This document shows, one piece after another, positions 48,701 to 58,470 of a DNA stretch of 64,000 nt. Each line of letters starts with the position of its first letter. Position 1 is the first letter of the stretch. A program made the translations under genes and the position numbers. Location: NCBI GenBank assembly GCA_002633005.1, contig NMRA01000075.1, forward strand, positions 882,028 through 946,027, in the 5' to 3' direction. The stretch is from Phoronis australis (taxonomy: Eukaryota > Phoronida > Phoronidae). The notes under the pieces were generated by a model, which did no database searches, was not told the DNA's origin, and worked only from the letters and a program-made list of their open reading frames with translations.

Positions 48701-51700
48701 ACTGATGGTACTAAACTAATAATAAGATATTGTGACGACCTAAAATAGAGCATAAACTTCATTTTAAGAATGTATTGATAACAAAGAACATTCGAATGCA
48801 CTACAAAAATCAGCAAGACGTTCAGACACCATTATCCGTAGGCCTACAATTAGTAGTAAATTATTAAACATCCTGAATTAAATTTTCAAAGGTTCAGTGG
48901 TGACGCCGTCGTCGAACAAGTGTGTTTTGAGATAAAGGTGAGGTGAATTCATATCTCTCGTGCAGATAGGTATTATACATGGTGTTATCGCCGCCTAACC
49001 CGAGGGCCGAGCTACTCTGATACAGACGGAGGCAGTAACATAGCACAACAGACGGTCAATGGAATTACACAATTGTACATAAAGCACGATCTGGACTGAG
49101 ACAATTCTTACATAATTTCTAAACTAATGATAAGATATTGTAACCCCTAATCGTCTATCGATAAGAGCATACAAGTGAATAAAAGTGGGTGAATGCAAAT
49201 GTTTACATGAAAATTTCTTACACCGGCAACTGCACATAAAGCACTGTTTGACCTGAGACAAATATTTTACATAGTCATATAAAGCTTGGGATGACACAAA
49301 CCATACTTTAAAATGGGTCAATTGAGTATATTTCATGGGTATATTAAGTATATTTCGAACCCGCGACGGATTTTGCAGTCCGAAATTAAGAGACAGGATA
49401 AAAAATAAAACAAAAAAGGTATTGAATATTGGATAAAGACGATCTACCAGCTAAAATCAATAAGGGAATTGAATATTCAGTACAGTCAAAAAAAAAACGA
49501 AACGCTCCATTTCACGGACGCGAAACAAAATTTAAAAATCTGCCTAAGAGAATGATTAAGAAAAGAATAACTCACCGCTATCTTGCAAACGACGGCGTCA
49601 CCACTGGACCTTTGAACATTTAATTCAGGATATTTAATAATTTACTACTTGCACGGATAATGGTGTCTGAACGTCTCAATGATTCTTGTAGTGTATTCAA
49701 ATGTTCTTTGTTATTAATACACGTTTCAAAAATTTAAGCTTACAGTCTATTTTAGGTCGTCAAAGTATCTTATTATTAGTTTAGTACCGTCGGTAGCTGG
49801 GTTAGGTATACGCGACCTCTGTCGTTGGGTTAGGTGGTTATCCGCTTAACATCTTTCATTGGTTATACGCGATATCTGTTGTTGAGTTAGGCGGTTACAA
49901 TATCCCCTTAGCATCTTTCACGGGTTATACCAGACATCTGTTGTTGAGAGATGAGAGAGAACAATATACAACGACGACGCGTGATGCACGCGAAATAAGG
50001 GAATCCACCTTTTGTTCTTATTCAGTACGCACACTCTTGATCAGTTAAACTGTACAAACACAACGTATTTAACGTCTTTTAGCGTCAGGACATCCGGTAG
50101 GTAGACGGTGCCACGTCCTAACTTACCTGATGACGTCAGAAGCCACGTGATTTCCAATTACACTTTCCGGTTTACCGATTACTTCCAGTTACACGCCTGA
50201 CCTTGACCATGGATCGAGGTCCCTCTCTAACAGGCCCAATTAAACCTATTAGGTAATGAGGTGAGACGTCATTGTCACTTCCTTCCGATAGGCGGATGAT
50301 GTCACTTCCGGTTGCCCTCGTCATATGTGACTTTTGACCTTTCCCCTTTAACGTACGACCTTTGACCGAGGACCCTCATAAACGGGGCGCCTAAACAACT
50401 TATTATACTACTGCAGTGTAATGTACACGATGCGCAATGAAGTTTAACATGAGAGGATCGAGTGCTCTCTGGAAGTGATACAGAGTGGTAGGGGAGGATT
50501 TCTGTAGGTATGCGGCGTGTCATGATGTAAATACTGTGGTATCTACGTGTAGAGTGGTACTGATGGAAGGATACAAATAGGTAACGGGAATGGCGATGGT
50601 CTGATGGACAATTTTATAGAGGGTTTACCAGCTTGATGATTCGATCATATATTTCACTGACTGAAGAAGTATTGAGGTATCTATTCAAGGTAAATCTTGC
50701 AGCTCGTCGCCGCACCATATCAATCTTGTTAGTGAGAGCTTTTGTTTGAGCTGGCCATTCAGTTGAGCAGTATTCTAGTTTTGGTTGGACTAGAGCAGTA
50801 CAAGCTATTGCTTTAATTTTCTGAGGAATGTGACGAATGTTTGGTATAAGAAAACCACGGGTTTTACAGGCAGAAGCAACGGTATTATCAGAATGAGAAT
50901 TCCAGGTGAGATTGCTGAAAATAGTAACACCAAGATATTTGGCCTCAGACAGCGGTGACGGGAGTGAACTATGGGGAAAATAGTCTTGGAGGATAGGTTT
51001 CTTTTTTTGATGCACGTGAAGAACATTGCAATTCGATGCATCGAACCGCATACCCCACACTGAATCCCATTCAGCAAGTTTGTTGATACCCTGTTGTCCA
51101 GAGTGAGATGCAATCGGCGAAACACATGAGTACCAACTTATTGCTGTAGCATGTGAGTAACCCTTGAATTGTCCATAACAATAGGAAAGCACACACAGAA
51201 GACATCTAACTTAATATACATGCATCTACATGTACAAGAGTTAGCCGCTTGTGGATGTCAGAAAAACATGTTGCTCAAAAAATCATCATTTTGGATATAT
51301 GCGGCTGGGCCTAGATACGGCTATATACAGTACTGGGTTATAAAATAATTGAAAGCAAACTTGGAATATTTAAATTTGAAGATAGCGAGTTTTGGCTTTT
51401 GGTGCAACTCTTCACTTTAAGAGGTAAATTATGTGAAACAACAATGATTTTACGATTCCAGTAATCACTGTTATGCTGATAAAAATGACAAGGGATGATG
51501 TGAGTAGGGTTCAGCTTCAGCCTACCTTGCCTGAAGATTTGATGCCCTTACATATGCACGCGTAGACAACGATCCAGGAGAAGAGCAAGGTGAGCGCCAA
51601 GTCCCACTTTATGGGACCAACGTCATCAATTCCGTCTACTTGGTCAATGCCGAGAACTTTGTTTCTGAAAAAATAAATGACAATACATGCACTTATTGTG

Positions 51701-54700
51701 AGTTGGGGTGATGATGGTGGTGATGACGGTGCAGTGGTGGTGATAGTGGATGCGGCAGTGCTAATGTGGTGGTGGTAGAGGTGTTTGTTTTAGTTATTGT
51801 GGTGGTGGTAATGGAAATGCTAAAGATTGTAGTAATGGTAATGTTGGTGATGGTGGTGGCGATGATAGAGATGATGATGATGGCGATGGTGGCACTGATT
51901 GTACTGTCGGTGGTGATGGTAATGGTGATGGTGGTGATGATAAAGACGGTGATGATGGTGGTGGTAGTGATGGTAATGTCGGTGGTGATGGTAATGGTGA
52001 TGGTGGTGGTTATAATTGCGGTGATGATGGTGGTTGTCGTGATGATGGTGGTGGTCGTGATGCTGGTGGTAGCGGTGATGGTTGTGGTGGTGATGATGGT
52101 CGTGATGATGGTGGTGATGGTGGTGGTGATGATGGTCGTGATGATGGTGGTGATGGTGGTGGTGATTGTTGTGGTGGAGGTGGTTATGACGGTGGTGGTC
52201 ATGATGATTATGACGGTTATGATGGCTGAGCTTGAGGCCAAATATCTCGCGGTTGTTGGTTGTTTATCTGAAACGTTTACTTCTGCACTTAATAACAGCA
52301 GGAATAGTCAATTGGCAAATAAACAAGTTTCGGCTATTTTTGTTTAAAAAGAGAGGTCTTCCCAATCGATACTCTTGTTCAGCAAGAACCAGAATTAGCT
52401 GTGCGGAGGCCTTTCTTTAATTAGTTTGGGCCACACCGCAGCCTGACTGAGCCAGGATCCCTGACGTAAACTGTCGCTAATTTCCAGTTCATTCTACCGT
52501 TATAAGGTTGTCACAAATAGTGCACTAAAAGTACAAATGACATATGCTCTCTGAATAGTTATTTGCTGATATAAAAAATGCTACTTTTATTCTTCTAACA
52601 CTTTGGCGCAGCAACAATGAATAAAGTTCATTACCGGATTCACTTGGATCACACAGAAGAGAATGAAGAAATGACCAAAAAGAGAACCACAATTGATGTG
52701 GTTACCTTTTACACACAGTAGTGGCATCTAACGGGTAGACACAAGAAGCCGACACTGTTTGAAATGCAGGGGAAACGGTGTCTTTTGTTGGGGTATACCA
52801 TGTCATATTCAATGCATCTCAGCGCCACTAATAGGCAACTTTCAGGAACCAGATTGGCGTTATTTTGTAGGTAAAGAATCCAATGCTTAGAAGATTAGAA
52901 TGCTGACATTTTGAACAGCTCCTTTTCAAATCACATTCTGAAACTCGTCAAAATGAGCCAAAACAGCTGTCCCTTCCTAATAATGTCCTCCTGATAATAT
53001 TAATTTTCATAGCCAACGATGAACAAGTAAAAACCATGTGCGATGAAGTTTACAAAGTTCCCCAACCTACTCCCAGAATTCCGTGACGGCGTCTATGGGT
53101 TTCATTGGCACATGGTCTGTTCCGTTCCAGTAGGTGACATTGGTGCCATTAGCGCTGAAGTTGACGGAACATCTGGGTGTATTCCACCAATTGTCGCAAG
53201 AGTTCCACGGCACTTTGTCCGTGAAAGACGAAAAGAAGTAGTAGAAAGCCCAGGCGATGATGACGTTATAGTAGCAGCAGAGGAAGAATACAATGATGGT
53301 AGTCGCAATACCAATGCCTGTAGATGCAGAAATTGTTTAAATCATATGTATTATTCATCACTGTCACCATGGTCATTATTACCATCATAATAGATACCGT
53401 CATCATAATCACCATCGTCAACACCGTCATCGTTGTCAACATAACGGTCCAAACCAAGGTAAGCTTGTCACATTTTTTATTAATAAATCAAGATATTCAA
53501 GATTTAATATCGCAAATATTTCTACGTCAGGTCAGCACGCTAAGATTTGATATGTGTTTCGATATACTCACACTCGTCATCATCAGGAAATGACCGTCCA
53601 TTGAACAAGGTCCAAACAGTGTTCATGTACAGGACGGACCTACATGAACAACTTTACAGTGCATTCGCTTCTGCATTTGAATACGTATTCTATGACTTAG
53701 GAAATGTCACTGCGTATGATAATCTTTTTAAAAGCAGGAAAATTCGAAAAACATGCACAGTAATTGGAAAGTGTATTACTGTAATTAGGCCGCTACATAT
53801 GAAGTTGGGCCTTCATTGTGAAATACGCGCATGCGCCTAAACGCGAAATACTCTTATCTTTGAAACAAACTAATGTTTATAAGACTGAAAATTCCTCATA
53901 TAGGGCTGTTACCTTCATCAAGCCAGACTAGCGCTATTGCTACATGTTTCTACTGGAGAGTCCGCCTATTTTGAAGCACAGGTACACTTTGTGACCCAGT
54001 GGACAAATTTTTGCTAGTTTTGAGGTGAACTGATCAAAACAGAGTATTAAACCCTTTAAATAAAACGTTTACTAGTCTTTAGCTTTATGATCTCACCTTG
54101 AAATATAGGACATATTCTCCATGCTGCTATGCCGCCCTCGGACATAAACTGACCAACGGCTACTTCAAGGAAGAACAAGGGCACTCCTCCGATGATCACA
54201 AAAAATATGTATGGTAGAAGAAACGCCCCTGAAAATATTGTAAATACAATTGGATATCATCGAAATTATTTACCTGCCCACTTGAATTCGAAGCAGGTCG
54301 ACAATGCTAATAAAATTTAGCATAAACTGAAAGATTCCACGATGCAGCGTCCGAGTTGGCGAACACTGCTAGCTTGAGAACTACTACCTCAGACTTTTTA
54401 AAGAGAAATAATGTTCGTGCTATTTTTTGGATCTCGCTTCTGCGTGTCACATGATCTTCTGTTATTAAAACTTTGTAAGTATGGAATAAGTGGAACAGTG
54501 CATAGTTTGCTTAAGTCGTATCTTTTAATTAGAACCATAGAATACGTGTGGATGGGCTTGTATCTGATGAATCGCCAACTGGGTACGTCAGTTATGGCGT
54601 ACCACAAGGTAGTGTACTGGGACCGTTGCTTTTTTACTATTTATTAATGACCTCCCTGGTGGACTGTGTTCTAAGACGCTTTCATGTGCTGATGATACAT

Positions 54701-57700
54701 CTATTTTTTTTTCAAAAGAGAAAGCTGAAAATGTAGGTCTTTTACAGAGGGACCCTAATTTACTGTTTGATTGGGCAACAAAATGGCGTATGGAGTTTAA
54801 ATTTCGACAAAATATCTACACAATATCCCACGGCTGTCTCTGAATGACTCTATTATTACTCAAAGTGTGTCGGTTAAGAATTTGGGTGTTCTGCTTCATC
54901 CTCAATTCGCTATGAATCATCGTTGTGTTCATCAAATTTAAAAAATTTCTCAATCCATTCAGAAAACTTTCGAAATATATTTCCTGTTGACACTTAGAGT
55001 TGGTTTATAATTCTTTCATTTTTACTCATTTAACTATGCATATATCATTTATAATAATGATAATTTGACCAGATTTTGTAAGCTCGACAGACATTAGTAT
55101 CGAGCTGCTCTTTCTATGGCAGAGACAGTCAAGGGTTCTAGTACAATTAAAATCGTTGGTTCTCTCGACTGGACTTCTCTCTTCCTTCTACGCAAATAAC
55201 ACTTGATATTTTATTTATACAACGTTACCCACGAAATTATATCACGTTTAGCTATTACCAATCGGTATAAACGTGATACATCCTCTATCAATATACATCT
55301 CAGAACTATTTCTGAATATACAATTCTCCGTCTACATCGGACAGCAATCACTTAGGAAAACTCCAATTATTGCTTGTTAGTTTTCATGGAATACTTCACC
55401 ACTGGAACTTAAAGTAGCCCAATCAATGTCAAGTTTTGAAAAATTGTGTTAAACCCTTTTTAAGGGTAATAGCCTCACACTCATTCCTCCTACTAAATTA
55501 TGCTTATTGCGTGAAAAACGAAATTCTCGTTAACCAATTGTGAGCGAGGTTGTACCTCAATTCACAGAAGTTCTATTATAACTCTGCCACGTTTTCTAAT
55601 AAATGTACTTGTGGTGCGATTAATAGAGATGCTCACTGCTTACTATCAAGCTCCATCTATAATGCTGAGCGTGAACAGCTCTTTCGCAACCTCCAATCCA
55701 ACGATCATAACAGGTTACATGTTCAAATCTTAGTAAGAGGCATGAAACAGTTTTCTATTATATGGTTGTCAGGATTTGAATCACGGCTATAATGCTGTAT
55801 TACTTAGAAATCTTAGTGATTTTATTTTTAAATGTGAAAATAGGAAAGTGTATTAATACCTACACTGCGCGTTTTGTTTTGTTTATGTTGTTGTATAATA
55901 TTCTCTTGTTAATATGTTCTTCTTTATTACCATATGATTTTATTCTTGTTTTTTGTTTTCTTTACTTTGGTGTTTTTGCTCAATATTAAGTTTCGCCTAA
56001 GTAAGTCATTGTTTTATAATTTAAAGCCTGGATATAATGGTTCGCTTTCCGGACTAATGTATTGTCAGTTATTTGCGTGGCAATAAAAAAGGGAAAAATT
56101 AGACTGCCAATGGCGACCTCAGTAAGACTGCCCTCAAGTGGAACTTAAACTTGCCAAACACAAGCTCAAGTTCCCAAGATTTTCCGCCAATTTCTTTGTT
56201 TGGTAGCAATGATCTTTCTCCGCATATCTTAGATGACACCGACTATAACGACCATTATTCTACCATTACTGAAATATTGTTCTTTGTAATGATATTGTAT
56301 TTTGTGGTATTGTTATTCATCGTGTTTAACATTTAAAGAAATAAATGAGCATACAACAATGAATTCTGGTTAATAATATAAGTGAAATTAAGCGACGCAT
56401 TTTGGTTGAAAATGAGCAGAGAGGAAAATTTCCCCCTGTGAAACCGTCGGCCATCACGGTCAACAACTTGCACTGTATACGAAGCCGTTAAGTGTATCCC
56501 CATGAAACGTAATTCACGCACTCATAGTTTTGTCATTTCGTTTTATTATATGGGGTTCGTAGAGCGCAGTTTGCTAGTGCTGAAAATTAAGTGTCATTAA
56601 CCTTTGATATGGACAAACGAAATTATGTGTGCTCATGAAAGAATGGAAATTTATGCGAAAGTCGTGTGTCACGGAGCAAACTGACACCACGGTGACAACT
56701 TTTGTAACACGTTTATGAGGTAGAGCAACTTGCGGCTGATCATCTTGCTCCGTGTCAACTATATGCTCAAACGCGAAATTAGGGCAAGGCGGAATCGATC
56801 ATCTCTATTGCGCTCGCGAAAGAAACACATATACAGGTGATCATTTTCGGACATTTTTTACAATTTGCCAGTCAGGTGTTCAGTTACTTGTATCCTAAAT
56901 TTAACCCTTTGACTATCATATTTATTTTGTTAGAAAAATTGTCAGAATATTACACCGAGTCAGACAGGACTCGGGGTTCAATTCAAATGCTTGGTTATAT
57001 GCAGTAGGCCTACTAATGAAAGCGTTAATCAGCTGATCAAAAATCAATGAAGCAAAACTCAATATCAAGAATTACATACACTGCGGGGAATTAGAAGCAT
57101 CAAAACAACAGTACAACGAGCAATGATAATATTGAACTGTGACTCCCGCAATTTGCATCTTAGCGCAACAGCATTCCACATTTCTGCCTTCAATTTCCGC
57201 CTTGCCACCTTTTATGAGTTGTGTGTGTGTAAACGGCCGCTTGACACAAATCATCTTGCGCCGTGTCAGTTGCACCGTGTCAAAAGTAAACAGAACTGAC
57301 ACGGAGCATTACACTGACAACTTTTGTCATCCGCACGCGCGCGCGCGCACACACACACACACAAACACATACAGGTGATCATTTCCCCGCAATTTCTACG
57401 ATTTTTCGGTCAATTGTTCATTGTCTTGTTAATTAATTTCAACCTTGAACACCATTTATTTTGTCAGAATATTACACACAATTAACAGTCCAGACTGGAC
57501 TCAATTCAAATACTTGGTCATGTTCATTAAGCCTACTAATTATTGAAATTATTGAAGCGTACTTACAATTGGGGAATAAGAAGCACCAAAATAACAACAA
57601 CAACAACAACAACAACAACAATAATGAACAGTGATTCTTGTAATTTGCATCTTTGGTCATGAGCATTCCGCATTCAGTCCTGCCTACAACTTCCGCCTTG

Positions 57701-58238
57701 CCACTCTTTATGAGTTTTGTGTGCAAGCGGTCATCTTGCGCCGTGTCAGTTGCGCAGTGTCAAAAGCTAATGTCTATGCAGGACTTGTGTGAATTGTTTT
57801 CGGCAGCCAGTTAGCTGTGCACCGCTATTGCCGACCACTGTAAGCAAGTGCAATATAACGCCCAACCGTAAATTTCATTTAAACCACTCGTCTCTACAAG
57901 GCGAGACACTGCCACTGTGTATTGGCCATCTCTTAGTAATTAGCTATGTGTCAATCTCTTGGGCACCAACGTGCACGTGAACACGAAGAAAAAACGCATG
58001 GCGTCATGATCGGGAATGTAACGAAGCACTTACCTCCACCGTTCTTGTAACACAAGTAAGGAAATCGCCAGACATTTCCTAAGCCCACTGAGAATCCAAT
58101 GCAGGCAAGTACAAAATCTATTGGACGCGTCCACGACTCCCTCCCCTTTCGGTTAATTTCGTCACTTTCTGCTTTCTCCAAAGTTTCGAACTCGACTTCG
58201 ATTTCTTTTGATACGCCTTCGTCGTCCTTTTGCGACAT
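36532..58238 (-). CDS. SLC6 sodium/chloride-dependent transporter copy B
   Basis: Exons, minus strand: 58034-58238, 54097-54228, 53071-53317, 51526-51664, 46545-46679, 45225-45328, 41744-41868, 40807-40919, 40133-40267, 37986-38186, 37287-37466, 36532-36731. The product is about 638 residues, close to the length of vertebrate creatine transporters. Twelve TM segments and the ion-site residues of copy A are kept. The start is the ATG at 58238. Exon lengths 2 to 10 equal those of copy A exactly, showing tandem duplication. Oddities: a 46-bp duplication covers the exon 8 donor, and exon 11 (phase 0 at its GTAAAG donor) does not match exon 12 (needs phase 1). The introns carry a LINE, a fold-back element, a 2.9-kb inverted-repeat element and SINE heads. 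Substrate class creatine/taurine/GABA is inferred. Confidence 0.92.
37287..37466 (-). CDS. SLC6-B exon 11 (TM11 end, TM12)
   Basis: 60 codons to the GTAAAG donor. It reads [19 protein letters not shown] and ends [14 protein letters not shown] weaker donor GTTGGC eight bases earlier would give the phase exon 12 needs. Confidence 0.85.
37582..37743 (-). repeat. Interspersed repeat (GGATCCAGGATTTTGAGTTA family), copy 2
   Basis: Reverse-strand copy in SLC6-B intron 10 with CATAATCCTGGATCCGCC at its right end and the shared GGCAGTTCGGG block. Confidence 0.7.
37986..38186 (-). CDS. SLC6-B exon 10 (TM10)
   Basis: 67 codons, phase 0/0. It reads [20 protein letters not shown]. It differs from copy A at IILF/ILLL and RINPF/RIDPF. 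Confidence 0.92.
40133..40267 (-). CDS. SLC6-B exon 9 (TM8 end, TM9)
   Basis: 45 codons, phase 0/0. It reads [20 protein letters not shown] and ends SMVTH at GTAAGT. Confidence 0.92.
40729..40820. repeat. 46-bp tandem duplication across the SLC6-B exon 8 donor
   Basis: Units 40729-40774 and 40775-40820 differ at two positions. Each contains the last 14 coding bases of exon 8 and the donor GTAAGC, so the exon has two donors 46 nt apart. Copy A has one. Confidence 0.9.
40807..40919 (-). CDS. SLC6-B exon 8 (EL4, TM8)
   Basis: 113 nt with the inner donor, phase 1 to 0; the protein is identical to copy A exon 8. Use of the outer donor would add 46 nt and break the frame. Confidence 0.92.
41744..41868 (-). 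CDS. SLC6-B exon 7 (TM7)
   Basis: 125 nt, phase 2 to 1. The protein matches copy A except AKSG in place of ARSG at the end. Confidence 0.92.
42251..42640. repeat. Sub-repeat array at the left end of the 2.9-kb element
   Basis: Units of about 85 bp begin TTTCATAAAGGTGGTTTTAA and continue with palindromic CTGGTTTAAACTGGACTTAG. Copies start near 42260, 42330, 42400 and, after the N, near 42567. Confidence 0.8.
43283..43892. mobile_element. 590-bp MITE with perfect 10-bp target duplication
   Basis: GTAGGTCTCT occurs at 43283-43292 and again at 43883-43892. Between them, 43293-43310 (CTCGCTGGTTCCCTGCGT) is the exact inverse of 43865-43882, and weaker inverted similarity extends to about 70 bp. 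A 9 to 10 bp duplication with long inverted ends suggests a Mutator-like MITE. No coding sequence is seen. Confidence 0.85.
43918..44100 (+). repeat. tRNA-derived SINE head
   Basis: An A-box-like GGTGGAGTGGTAAA (43923-43936) and a B-box-like GTGAGTTCGAGTC (about 43962-43974) have tRNA-like spacing. The 3' CCA end and paired acceptor arm are absent, and a T-rich tract follows at about 44015. A functional tRNA is unlikely. Confidence 0.6.
44100..44500. repeat. G-rich interspersed repeat pieces
   Basis: Two blocks with GGGGCGGATCCACAA (about 44341) and GGACCCCTTAATCCCC (about 44463), plus a GGGCGGGAGGGGGGGCGACC block (44113), resemble the widespread family with inverted GGCGGATC ends. Confidence 0.45.
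45225..45328 (-). CDS. SLC6-B exon 6 (TM6)
   Basis: 104 nt, phase 0 to 2. The protein is identical to copy A exon 6, including the chloride-site QIFFS. Confidence 0.92.
46312..46390 (+). repeat. tRNA-like SINE head
   Basis: A-box-like TGGTGTAGTGGTAAAG (about 46319) and B-box GGGTTCGAAACC (about 46361) with tRNA-like spacing. There is no clear acceptor-stem pairing. It sits in SLC6-B intron 5, 155 bp from exon 5. Confidence 0.6.
46545..46679 (-). CDS. SLC6-B exon 5 (TM5, EL3)
   Basis: 45 codons, phase 0/0. It differs from copy A by AVDG in place of AADG. Confidence 0.92.
48057..50411. mobile_element. Fold-back transposon with inverted repeats of about 0.85 kb
   Basis: The left arm (48057-48912) and right arm (49590-50411) are diverged reverse complements, for example AAGTTGTTTAGGCGCCCCGT at the outer ends and GTGGTGACGCCGTCGT at the inner ends. 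Each arm holds about three 60-bp sub-repeats with ACAGATGTCGCGTAT (48550, 48612 and 48670 on the left). A possible 7-bp target duplication TGCAGTG lies at 48050-48056 and 50412-50418, although the same 7-mer also occurs at 48038. The 0.7-kb centre has one Lys-rich frame (49429-49623, [20 protein letters not shown]) without recognised homology. It lies in SLC6-B intron 4. Long arms with sub-repeats and a 7-bp duplication resemble Galileo-type fold-back elements; this assignment is inference. Confidence 0.75.
50425..51192 (-). pseudogene. LINE reverse-transcriptase C-terminal fragment
   Basis: A 192-codon frame (50614-51192) reads [12 protein letters not shown], then [34 protein letters not shown] and [15 protein letters not shown], the thumb and post-RT region typical of CR1/L2-type non-LTR retrotransposons. 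The catalytic RT motifs lie upstream and are missing. Weak continuation in another frame runs leftward to about 50425, next to the fold-back element. The copy is 5'-truncated. Confidence 0.8.
51526..51664 (-). CDS. SLC6-B exon 4 (TM4)
   Basis: 139 nt, phase 2 to 0. It reads [20 protein letters not shown] and ends GIKSSGK; the protein is identical to copy A. Confidence 0.92.
51690..52235. repeat. GGT/GAT trinucleotide tract in SLC6-B intron 3
   Basis: Same position and type as the tracts in copy A intron 3, so the seed tract probably predates the duplication. It generates spurious Met/Val or Ile/Thr frames. Confidence 0.9.
53071..53317 (-). CDS. SLC6-B exon 3 (TM3, EL2)
   Basis: 247 nt, phase 1 to 2. 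It differs from copy A at [18 protein letters not shown] and HVPMK. The donor must be GGGA/GTAGGT, because reading on gives an immediate stop. Confidence 0.92.
54097..54228 (-). CDS. SLC6-B exon 2 (TM2)
   Basis: 132 nt, phase 1/1. It reads [19 protein letters not shown], then [20 protein letters not shown]. Gln in GQFM is the usual family residue; copy A has His. Confidence 0.92.
54405..55795 (+). pseudogene. Degenerate LINE reverse transcriptase
   Basis: Pieces in several frames appear in family order: [19 protein letters not shown], then [13 protein letters not shown] (54584-54640), then ADDTSIFF (the catalytic A-D-D, about 54683), [12 protein letters not shown], and finally a Cys-rich end [14 protein letters not shown] (about 55602). 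Multiple stops and frameshifts. It is inserted in SLC6-B intron 1 opposite to the gene. Confidence 0.8.
56690..57770. repeat. Roughly 484-bp tandem array in SLC6-B intron 1
   Basis: About 2.5 diverged units share CCGTGTCAGTTGC, ACAGGTGATCATTT, TTTATTTTGTCAGAATATTAC and GGGGAAT.AGAAGCA. CG/CA dinucleotide runs (57333-57362) and an AAC run (57592-57625) lie inside. Confidence 0.75.
58034..58238 (-). CDS. SLC6-B exon 1 (N-terminus, TM1)
   Basis: 205 nt ending in phase 1. It starts [20 protein letters not shown], then [16 protein letters not shown] and the same TM1 as copy A. The acidic head is the most diverged part between copies. Confidence 0.92.
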
Positions 58239-58261
58239 TTTATAACACTGTCTACGAATAG

Positions 58262-58470
58262 CCACGCTCAAAAGATAAGCTTTTCTAACTCTATTCACGT
58301 GCCTGTCTAAACTTCAGGCAAAGAATATTCACGGCACACAGCTTGACAAATCTTTTGGCAAATATTTGACTTGCTTTAGCTAACATGTAATTCACTCTAC
58401 TTTCGGCCCCTCGCGTACTCTATAAACGCACAGAGCATTATAATGTTGTAACCTGTTCGTCGACCTGCGG
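58262..58470 (-). promoter_or_regulatory. Conserved upstream block of SLC6-B
   Basis: It matches the block upstream of copy A, with CACGTG at 58296-58301 and GGCAAATATTTGACTTG at 58357-58373. It is a likely 5' UTR and promoter region. Confidence 0.4.
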
